Assembly (NCBI GenBank): GCA_947471245.1
Contig: CANIXM010000156.1
Coordinates: 1-5,439 of the forward strand
Reading direction: 5' to 3'
Origin: Paludibacteraceae bacterium
GTDB lineage: Bacteria > Bacteroidota > Bacteroidia > Bacteroidales > Paludibacteraceae
Length of the DNA: 5,439 nucleotides
Shown: in pieces, positions 1-5,439 of the stretch
Position numbering within the stretch: the stretch's first letter is position 1
Layout of the letters: each line of letters begins with the position of its first letter
Position numbers and translations under genes: made by a program
The notes under the pieces: generated by a model
What the model was told of the DNA's origin: nothing
The model's database searches: none
The model's input: the letters and a program-made list of their open reading frames with translations, nothing else

Positions 1-942
1 AGAATTTCATCCATAAGAGTGATTGAAAGCGTAGATCCCGCTTTGGATAAAGAAGCTCTTAGAGTAGTTTCATTAATTCCATTTCATTTTATTCCAGGTA
101 CTTATAAAGGTGAAATAATAGATGTGAAATATGAGTTGCCTGTAAATTTTAAATTGGTAGGAGAAAAACCTTCAAAACTTATTCGTGTTAAACACAAAGC
201 GATAGCGGAAAAAATTAATGATGAAGATGTTTATGAGGTTACTGACCGTAAAGCTAATATCATTGGCGGTGAAGATCGAATCTATAGCATATTTAAGGAA
301 AATCAAGTAAGCATTCCAGTCTCCGACACTTCCAATATAAAAGTTGGAACGGTAGTTCTCAAATGCATTATTGATAAAAATGGAAGAGTCCTACATCCAA
401 AAATCATATCTAGTGTTTCAGATACATTGGACAAGGAAGCCCTTCGGTTATTAACAAAACTTCCAGATTTTTGTCCTGCAAAAAACTTTACAGAAGCAAA
501 AGATCAAGACATAAAACCTGTAAATTCAACAATTATACTTCCTATCGGTTTTGTGTCTGATAAAACTCAAAAAGCAATTTCTCAGACACCTTTTAATGCT
601 TCAAAAATTGATATCTCAGATACCAATATCTATAAATGTGGTGAAACACAACCTCAATTTCCAGAAGGAGAATTAAAACTGATGGATTTTCTTGCTCAAA
701 ATGTAAGATATCCTGAAATGGACTTAAGAAGACATGTTCAAGGAAAAGTGGTTATTCAATTTGTGGTTAACAAATCAGGCAAAGTTACAGAACCTAAAGT
801 AGTAAGAAGTGTATCCCCAACTACAGATGCAGAGGCAATTCGAGTGATTAATTTACTGCCGGACTTTATTCCTGGCAGGATTAATGGAGAGCCTGTTAGC
901 GTATCATACACTCTTCCAATTTCATTTAAGCTTGCAGAATAA
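1..942 (+). CDS. Multi-repeat TonB C-terminal domain protein (5' end outside window)
   Basis: The frame is open from base 1, so this is the last 313 residues of a longer protein; the GTG at base 19 is only an internal valine. Three TonB_C-like units are visible. The first is cut by the window edge and ends near residue 51 (SVDPALDKEALRV, then a YELPVNFKL strand). The second spans about residues 77-185 and is degenerate. The third, about 210-313, is complete: a PQFPEGE lead, a YPEMD segment, QGKVVIQFVV, VVRSVSPTTDAEAIRV and a final YTLPISFKL. TonB C-terminal domains normally contact the TonB box of outer-membrane transporters in the periplasm. In Bacteroidota such domains also occur repeated, or attached to M56/BlaR1-like membrane proteins, so a role in energy transduction is inferred only. 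No membrane segment is visible because the N-terminus is missing. No convincing terminator follows the stop. Confidence 0.85.
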   Translation, partial: RISSIRVIESVDPALDKEALRVVSLIPFHFIPGTYKGEIIDVKYELPVNFKLVGEKPSKLIRVKHKAIAEKINDEDVYEVTDRKANIIGGEDRIYSIFKENQVSIPVSDTSNIKVGTVVLKCIIDKNGRVLHPKIISSVSDTLDKEALRLLTKLPDFCPAKNFTEAKDQDIKPVNSTIILPIGFVSDKTQKAISQTPFNASKIDISDTNIYKCGETQPQFPEGELKLMDFLAQNVRYPEMDLRRHVQGKVVIQFVVNKSGKVTEPKVVRSVSPTTDAEAIRVINLLPDFIPGRINGEPVSVSYTLPISFKLAE

Positions 943-994
943 ATTCTATTCCGAACCTATACCATTCAACCATTAAATGGCTACACATCCATTC

Positions 995-1027
995 TTGGAG
1001 GGTATTTCTAAATTATTCGTACATTTG
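995..1027 (+). promoter_or_regulatory. Candidate Bacteroidota-type promoter for recQ
   Basis: TACATTTG at 1020-1027 matches the Bacteroidota -7 consensus TAnnTTTG exactly. A TTG at 995-997 lies 22 bases upstream, within the usual spacing for the -33 element. Transcription would start near 1031-1036 and leave a leader of roughly 30 bases before the recQ ATG at 1063. The position in the only sizeable gap upstream of recQ supports it. It is a motif match only, and a short consensus can occur by chance in AT-rich DNA. Confidence 0.45.
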
Positions 1028-1062
1028 TTGTATTGATGACACTTTCACTTTCCGATTGACAC

Positions 1063-2964
1063 ATGCAGCAATTCCTACACATTCTTAAGCAATACTGGGG
1101 CTATGATGAATTCAGAGCTCTTCAGGCTGACATTATCCAAAGCATAGCCGATGGAAAAGATACGCTGGGATTGATGCCCACTGGTGGAGGAAAATCGCTA
1201 ACCTTTCATGTTCCCGCAATGGCTATGGATGGGGTGTGCATTGTGGTCACGCCACTGATAGCCTTGATGAAAGATCAAGTCGATAATCTCAAGTCAAAAG
1301 GCATTAAAGCAGCTGCCATTTACTCAGGCATGATGCCTTCGGAGATACTTCTTACGCTTGACAATGCGGTGTTTGACGCTTATAAGTTTCTATACGTGTC
1401 GCCCGAACGGCTAGCTACTCCCATTTTTATGGAGAAGGTAAAGCAGATGAATGTCTGCCTGATAGCGGTAGATGAGAGTCACTGCATCTCACAATGGGGA
1501 TATGATTTTCGGCCGTCCTACTTGCGCATTGCCGATATTCGAGATTTATTGCCAGATGTTCCGGTACTTGCCCTTACTGCCACTGCTACCCCCGAGGTGG
1601 CAAAGGACATCCAACAACAACTGCGCTTTAAAATGCCTAATGTATTTCAAAAAAGTTTTAATCGCTCGAATCTAGCCTACGTAGTCCGCACAGTTGAGAA
1701 TAAAGACGAAAATCTACTGAAAATTTTAAACAATGTGCCTGGTACGTCAGTAGTCTATGTTCGCAATAGAAAAAAAACCAAAGAAGTGGCCGATTTTCTT
1801 AATGCCAATGGCATATCTGCTGAGCATTTTCACGCTGGACTAAGCAATGACTCTAAAGATGAACGTCAAGCCAGATGGAAAAATGGCGAGACACGCGTCA
1901 TTGTTTCTACTAATGCTTTCGGCATGGGGATAGACAAAGCTGAGGTGCGAACGGTGGTTCACTTGGATTTGCCAGACTCACTAGAGGCTTATTTCCAAGA
2001 AGCTGGACGGGCAGGTCGTGATGAGAAAAAAGCTTATGCTGTGCTCCTTTACAACAATGGTGATGCCACCAAACTCAAAAAGCGCATAGCTGATAGTTTT
2101 CCTGACAAAGATATGATTCGAAAGGTTTACGAAGCATTGGGCAATTACCTGCAAATAGGTGTAGGGTCGGGATTGGACAATGTGTTTGCTTTTGACCTAG
2201 GTGATTTTTGCACCAAGTTTCATCTGTCCATCCTCATTGCTTACAACAGCCTGAAATTACTCCAACAAGCTGGATATATCGAACTCACCGACGAGCAAGA
2301 CAGCGCCTCCAGAGTCCTTTTCACGGTTAGCAAAGACGATTTGTATAAATTCAGACATAACTCTACCCAAGAGCAACTCATCCATATTCTCCTTCGCTCC
2401 TACACTGGACTCTTTACCGACTTTGCTTCTATCAACGAAGAAACGATTGCTAAACGACTGGGATGGAAGCGTGATGAACTCTACCAACTGCTAGTGGGTC
2501 TTGCCAAGGAAGGAGTCATCAGATACATTCCTCGCAAAAAAACTCCATTTCTCACTTTCATCCGCGAGCGTGAAGAAACTGACCGAATTATACTTGGTAA
2601 GGAGGCTTATGATGATAGGAAAGAACGATATATTTCTCGTATACAGAGTGTTCTCGGTTATGCCCAGGAGCTGAATCATTGTCGAAATCAGGTTTTACTT
2701 CAGTACTTTGGTGAAAAGGACACCGATGCGTGTGGACAATGCGACATTTGTCTCAAGAAAAAAGAAACCGAAGTGAGTGATGACGATTTTGAGCAAATCA
2801 AAAGCAGTATTATCTCTTCACTTGCTTCCGAAAAACAGACGCTGAATGTTTTGGTTAAAAGCACTCATTTCAAAGAAGCAAAAGTGATTCAAGTGGTTCG
2901 GTTTATGCTGGATAATGGTGTAATCATTCAAGATGAACAATTGAAGCTAGGGATAAAGAAATGA
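1063..2964 (+). CDS. recQ: RecQ-family ATP-dependent DNA helicase
   Basis: This is a superfamily 2 helicase of 633 residues, expected to unwind DNA 3' to 5' in recombination and replication-fork repair. Seen in order: motif 0 (YWGYDEFRALQ, 11-21), Walker A (PTGGGKS, 39-45, with Lys44), the DESH box (137-140), the RecQ aromatic-rich loop (CISQWGYDFRPSY, 141-153), motif III (LTATA, 171-175), motif IV near 229-235, motif V (STNAFGMGIDK, 282-292) and motif VI (QEAGRAGRD, 312-320). Four zinc-ligand cysteines at 540, 557, 560 and 563 keep the classical C-x16-C-x2-C-x2-C spacing, but lie about 200 residues after the helicase core instead of directly behind it. The intervening 340-535 looks winged-helix-like, and residues 570-630 form another small helical domain. 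No HRDC domain is evident. An in-frame TGA at 1057 fixes the start at 1063. There is no clear Shine-Dalgarno, which is usual in Bacteroidota. Confidence 0.95.
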   Translation: MQQFLHILKQYWGYDEFRALQADIIQSIADGKDTLGLMPTGGGKSLTFHVPAMAMDGVCIVVTPLIALMKDQVDNLKSKGIKAAAIYSGMMPSEILLTLDNAVFDAYKFLYVSPERLATPIFMEKVKQMNVCLIAVDESHCISQWGYDFRPSYLRIADIRDLLPDVPVLALTATATPEVAKDIQQQLRFKMPNVFQKSFNRSNLAYVVRTVENKDENLLKILNNVPGTSVVYVRNRKKTKEVADFLNANGISAEHFHAGLSNDSKDERQARWKNGETRVIVSTNAFGMGIDKAEVRTVVHLDLPDSLEAYFQEAGRAGRDEKKAYAVLLYNNGDATKLKKRIADSFPDKDMIRKVYEALGNYLQIGVGSGLDNVFAFDLGDFCTKFHLSILIAYNSLKLLQQAGYIELTDEQDSASRVLFTVSKDDLYKFRHNSTQEQLIHILLRSYTGLFTDFASINEETIAKRLGWKRDELYQLLVGLAKEGVIRYIPRKKTPFLTFIREREETDRIILGKEAYDDRKERYISRIQSVLGYAQELNHCRNQVLLQYFGEKDTDACGQCDICLKKKETEVSDDDFEQIKSSIISSLASEKQTLNVLVKSTHFKEAKVIQVVRFMLDNGVIIQDEQLKLGIKK

Positions 2965-3029
2965 GAAAGTCGATATTGGACATAATAAAAATAGGCACAT
3001 CGGCTGGTGCTGTCACCTCCACTGCGTGA
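2961..3029 (+). other. 22-codon reading frame with HipA-like motif, possible gene remnant
   Basis: An ATG at 2961 overlaps the recQ stop as ATGA and opens a 22-residue frame ending at TGA 3027-3029. Its centre reads DIIKIGTSAG, which resembles the N-terminal motif of HipA-family kinases (typically ...GTSAGGARAKA...). After SAG the match ends, with AVTSTA and a stop, and I find no HipA-like continuation in the next bases in the other forward frames. It could be a remnant left by a deletion, a very short leader peptide coupled to recQ by its overlapping start, or chance. The short length makes any call weak. The rest of the 117-base gap shows no TAnnTTTG promoter or strong hairpin. Confidence 0.2.
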
Positions 3030-3081
3030 TGCAATTGGCACCACTCTAATCAACTGGAAATAAATACTCAAACAGAAACAA

Positions 3082-3714
3082 ATGAACAAAACTGTAAGAA
3101 TATCCGCCACTATTCTCACTGTCACGCTGATGGTGTCTTGCTATACACGTGGCTACTTGGCATCACCACCTCCAAAAATCATGGCCAAGCAAGACAAGCG
3201 CATGATCAATGCAATCAAAACCTACGGACGTACTGGCGACTGGATATTGGTAAGAGGCTACTTGAAATCGTCGGACTTTATAGCTGATGTAACGGGTGGC
3301 GTGTTCAGTCATGCTGCGATATTGGACAGAGAATTGAACCAAGTGATAGAATCGGACCACACGGGAGTACACGCAACGTCCCTGAACGTATTTACCGAAG
3401 AGTCGCATCGGATGGTGATAGTAAGACCAAAATGGAGAGTCAACAGAAAGGCAGGCAAAATGGCGGTTGAACAAGCTCGAAAACTAATTGGCAAACCATA
3501 TAATTTCACAGGGTTAATAGGCATTCCCACGCCAAATAGTTATTATTGTTCGGAGCTGGTTACCCATGCCTATAAAGCATTTATTCATAAATCCGAAAAG
3601 CTACCCAAAGTCATTACTCCGCTTGAACTACTCAACTGGGGGCGAATAGTATATGACACTGGCGTACGCACATTGCCCTCAGACAGTGTGATGAATGCAG
3701 ACAATGATGACTAA
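3082..3714 (+). CDS. YiiX/YebB-like permuted NlpC/P60 cysteine hydrolase lipoprotein (Peptidase_C92 type)
   Basis: This 210-residue protein starts with a basic, hydrophobic signal peptide ending LMVSC, so Cys20 is a probable lipidation site (Met at -3 is slightly unusual). The hydrolase domain begins at GDWILVR (52-58), followed by the histidine motif FSHAAI (75-80, His77), a possible acidic partner at Glu90 (VIES), the GKPYNF segment (137-142) and the nucleophile motif YYCSELV (154-160, Cys156). His before Cys is the order of circularly permuted papain-like enzymes such as YiiX, YaeF and LRAT. Members of this group are thought to cleave or transfer amide or ester bonds, in cell-wall or lipid substrates; the substrate here is unknown. 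An in-frame TAA at 3061 limits upstream starts, and the ATG follows an A-rich stretch. The gene lies 117 bases behind recQ in the same direction; whether they share a transcript is unclear. Confidence 0.85.
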   Translation: MNKTVRISATILTVTLMVSCYTRGYLASPPPKIMAKQDKRMINAIKTYGRTGDWILVRGYLKSSDFIADVTGGVFSHAAILDRELNQVIESDHTGVHATSLNVFTEESHRMVIVRPKWRVNRKAGKMAVEQARKLIGKPYNFTGLIGIPTPNSYYCSELVTHAYKAFIHKSEKLPKVITPLELLNWGRIVYDTGVRTLPSDSVMNADNDD

Positions 3715-3720
3715 TGTGTT

Positions 3721-3755
3721 GAAATTAAAAGGGGCAAGACATGGTCTCACCCCTT
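3721..3755 (-). terminator. Intrinsic terminator of the cytochrome operon
   Basis: AAGGGG (3729-3734) pairs with CCCCTT (3750-3755). After a 2x2 internal loop, AGAC (3737-3740) pairs with GTCT (3744-3747) around a three-base loop. Read on the minus strand the hairpin is followed by TTTTAATTTC (3728-3719 side), giving the U-rich tail of an intrinsic terminator 18 bases past the cytochrome stop. On the plus strand it is followed by AAAAAG, so it is less convincing as a terminator for the hydrolase gene, although the convergent position would allow some bidirectional effect. Confidence 0.6.
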
Positions 3756-3772
3756 AAAAAGTATAATGTTTA

Positions 3773-4789
3773 TTATGGCAAAGTATTCAAGTATTTTTCT
3801 ACAAGATTAATATATTTGGTATCATTCAGATTGGAATGAATCTTAGGCATCCGCTTTTTAACATCCGTGCTAAGCATTCTACTTATTATCTCTGCTTTCA
3901 TACCTGGATCTAAGATATGAGATTCCTCTAAAGAAACATCAAATTTCAGATTCAGACTTGAATAATCATAAGCATATCCTTCTGGGCTGTGGCAATGAGC
4001 ACAATTTGTATCAAGATAACCTCTTACTCGTTTTTCGACTGTTTGAGTTGTATCACTATACGCAGGAACAGAAAGAAACGAACTAGAATTTACTGAACTC
4101 ATTATACCCTTTTGACTAAAAAACTCCAATTGATTGATGGCAGGCGCCCACGGTCTAGTCATATTAAGATTTTTCATTTGGAAATGTATTGGAAGAAATG
4201 TTCCTAATGTTTTTTGAGTATGACACTGCCTACATTGAAACTCAGATGCAATTTTAAAATCGAACTTATAAGCTTTTCCATTTTCATTTATCCAAGATAC
4301 AGGAACTGATTTCCCCGACAATACAAAGTAGGCCTCATTTTGAGAAGCATCCCACGCGTAAGCCTTTCCAGTCCATTTTTCACCATCATATAAGACAACT
4401 CTAGTTTCTACAAGTTGCTTGCCCAAAGAATGATTCCGTTTGTCCTTCCAGTAATAAAATGTTTTTAATAAGATAGTACCCGATGGGAATGTGGGTAATC
4501 CATTGCCATTAGCTGGAGGTACAATTTTTTTTCCTACTGGCACATAAATCAAGTCTTGTTTCTCACAGGAGTCGTTGTATGAATTGTTAATACCCTCATA
4601 TTCTATATAGGAAGAGTTGTTTTGAAGATTACTTGGTGCTCCTTCATATATGTTTAATTTTGACAAAGTATCAGGCAACACTTTGATCTCCATTTTCAAA
4701 TCATCTTCTTTTTGTTTACAAGAAGCTAGATTAATTGCAATAACTAACATCAAAATCGCTGTTGCAAATGACATTTTAAATGATCTCAT
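3773..4789 (-). CDS. Diheme c-type cytochrome lipoprotein, SO2930/HNE_0200-like (TIGR03806 type)
   Basis: This 338-residue protein has two CXXCH haem c sites, CRQCH (186-190) and CAHCH (263-267). The N-terminus is a lipoprotein signal with lipobox LASC, placing lipidated Cys24 before KQKEDD. Family features seen: LSKLNIYEG (42-50), VPVGKKI (83-89), FPSGTILLKTF (101-111), LVETR (126-130), YAWDASQNEA (144-153), MKNLN (205-209), INQLEFF (218-224), KRVRGYLDTNCAHCH around the second haem, and RMPKIH (313-318), whose Met314 is a candidate distal haem ligand. I recognise the family from these motifs; its physiological role is not established, but electron transfer or a small redox activity at the cell envelope is likely. 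The usual PLFSDYA-like segment is not evident; NNSYNDSCEK (68-77) lies there instead, with an extra Cys75. It lies 55 bases downstream of a paralogue and probably shares its transcript, since the gap holds no TAnnTTTG promoter. The start at 4789 gives a well-formed signal peptide; Met6 is an alternative. Confidence 0.85.
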   Translation of the reverse strand: MRSFKMSFATAILMLVIAINLASCKQKEDDLKMEIKVLPDTLSKLNIYEGAPSNLQNNSSYIEYEGINNSYNDSCEKQDLIYVPVGKKIVPPANGNGLPTFPSGTILLKTFYYWKDKRNHSLGKQLVETRVVLYDGEKWTGKAYAWDASQNEAYFVLSGKSVPVSWINENGKAYKFDFKIASEFQCRQCHTQKTLGTFLPIHFQMKNLNMTRPWAPAINQLEFFSQKGIMSSVNSSSFLSVPAYSDTTQTVEKRVRGYLDTNCAHCHSPEGYAYDYSSLNLKFDVSLEESHILDPGMKAEIISRMLSTDVKKRMPKIHSNLNDTKYINLVEKYLNTLP

Positions 4790-4844
4790 AGTTTAAAAAT
4801 TAAATGAACAATCTACTAAATAACTCAGAAATATGTACAGTAAC

Positions 4845-5439
4845 TTAGGGCAATTGAGAAAAATATTGTTTAATAAGCTCTATCTGTTGATAATCTATTA
4901 AAGTTGAATGTACTTTTGGCATCCATTTCCTGGGGTCCTTACTTAGCATCCTATTAATTATATCTGTTTTTCGATCGATGATTCCAGTTGAATCTAATGG
5001 CACTTCATATTCAAAGTTCAAATCACTTCTAGACCATGCTGTTCCATTTGGATTATGACAATAAGCACAGTTGGCCGATAAATAGCCTCGTACACGTTTC
5101 TCCAATGGTTCATTCAAATCATATTTTTTTGCCACACTGATAAATTTTGTAGGATCTGCTTGTTCCATTTTCCCAATTTGTTGAAAATAGGTTATTTGAT
5201 TAATAAATGGTTCAGCAATTCTAGTGGTGTTTATATATTTCATTTTGAATCCAATAGGCATAAAATAACCAGTATTTACCTCTGTGTGGCATTCCATACA
5301 TCCACCCTGCTTCGCTATATTGAATGTGAAATTATGAGATTTACCTTCCTTGTCAAAGTAAGAAATATCATAAGATTTTCCATTTTTAACAGCATAAGCA
5401 TTTGTCATTTGATCATTCCAAGCGTATGTAACACCTTCC
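4845..5439 (-). CDS. Diheme c-type cytochrome, SO2930/HNE_0200-like, paralogue (5' end outside window)
   Basis: The frame stays open to the window edge, so the ATG at 5408 is an internal methionine. The ten codons upstream of it (reading EGVTYAWNDQ) belong to the protein and match YAWDASQNEA of the neighbouring paralogue. About 197 C-terminal residues are visible. Counting from the internal Met, haem sites are CMECH (37-41) and CAYCH (114-118), followed by a candidate ligand methionine in WMPKVH (162-167, Met163). By eye it is about 40-45% identical to the downstream copy. The two CXXCH motifs are 77 residues apart in both proteins, and both end in ...LP. The first haem site is followed by MPIGFKMKYIN, closer to the family's usual PIG motif than the PIHF of the other copy. 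The signal peptide cannot be seen. As the upstream gene of the pair it should carry the operon's promoter, outside this window. Confidence 0.85.
   Translation of the reverse strand, partial: EGVTYAWNDQMTNAYAVKNGKSYDISYFDKEGKSHNFTFNIAKQGGCMECHTEVNTGYFMPIGFKMKYINTTRIAEPFINQITYFQQIGKMEQADPTKFISVAKKYDLNEPLEKRVRGYLSANCAYCHNPNGTAWSRSDLNFEYEVPLDSTGIIDRKTDIINRMLSKDPRKWMPKVHSTLIDYQQIELIKQYFSQLP

Noticed and set aside
962..993. CCATT at 962-966, 970-974 and 989-993 with AATGG at 976-980, able to form alternative 5-bp hairpins after the TonB-repeat gene.
   Set aside because: The stems are short, one has a one-base loop, and no T-tract follows. It is not supported as a terminator or a riboswitch.
1472..1675. 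A 67-codon frame inside recQ whose translation contains GRPTCALPIF, similar to peptides produced by Illumina adapter sequence.
   Set aside because: The bases (TGCGCATTGCCGATATTC) do not match the adapter's TGCGCTCTTCCGATCT, and the recQ frame there encodes the normal conserved RPSYLRIADIRDLLP region. It is a shadow frame, not contamination.
3005..3043. TGGTGC (3005-3010) and GCACCA (3038-3043) inverted repeat upstream of the hydrolase gene.
   Set aside because: Six base pairs across a 27-base loop is expected by chance. There is no U-tract and no recognised operator.
2928..3125. Minus-strand 65-codon frame covering the recQ-hydrolase gap.
   Set aside because: It overlaps both flanking genes on the opposite strand, has no recognisable domain and no start context. 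It is most likely a shadow.
3163..3530. Two minus-strand frames of 103 and 73 codons antisense to the hydrolase gene.
   Set aside because: The plus-strand frame carries the conserved catalytic motifs, and the antisense products show no family features.
4790..4844. Possible separate promoter between the two cytochrome genes.
   Set aside because: The 55-base AT-rich gap has no TAnnTTTG on the minus strand and no terminator hairpin, so co-transcription is simpler.

Overview
The window looks like chromosomal DNA of a Bacteroidota bacterium, probably from an aerobic or environmental lineage such as the Cytophagales or Chitinophagales. The evidence is a protein with repeated TonB C-terminal domains, starts preceded by A-rich leaders rather than clear Shine-Dalgarno sequences, a good match to the Bacteroidota TTG/TAnnTTTG promoter, and lipoproteins with Bacteroidota-like signal peptides. 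The genus cannot be fixed from sequence alone.

Layout. Bases 1-942 (+) are the 3' part of a gene for a protein with at least three TonB_C-type repeats. Its start lies outside the window. A 120-base gap holds a candidate promoter for a complete RecQ-family DNA helicase gene (1063-2964, +). The next gap (2965-3081) contains a 22-codon reading frame that overlaps the recQ stop as ATGA and resembles a HipA motif. A permuted NlpC/P60-type cysteine hydrolase lipoprotein (YiiX/YebB-like, Peptidase_C92) follows at 3082-3714 (+). A hairpin terminator at 3721-3755 separates it from two convergent minus-strand genes, 3773-4789 and 4845 to beyond 5439. These are tandem paralogues encoding two-haem c-type cytochromes of the SO2930/HNE_0200 type. 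The second runs off the window edge.

How the genes relate. The two cytochromes are probably one transcription unit read from right to left, and they are the most interesting part of the window: paired, apparently lipid-anchored, and of a family whose physiological role is not established. The TonB-repeat protein, the helicase and the hydrolase show no obvious common pathway. Hand-sampled lines suggest that recQ and the hydrolase gene are richer in G+C (about 38-45%) than most of the TonB-repeat and cytochrome genes (about 27-35%), so the window may be a mosaic. I see no rRNA, tRNA, CRISPR array, insertion sequence or transposase, and I cannot support a claim of a wholly new system. The best leads are the cytochrome pair, the displaced zinc site of the helicase, and the HipA-like motif.
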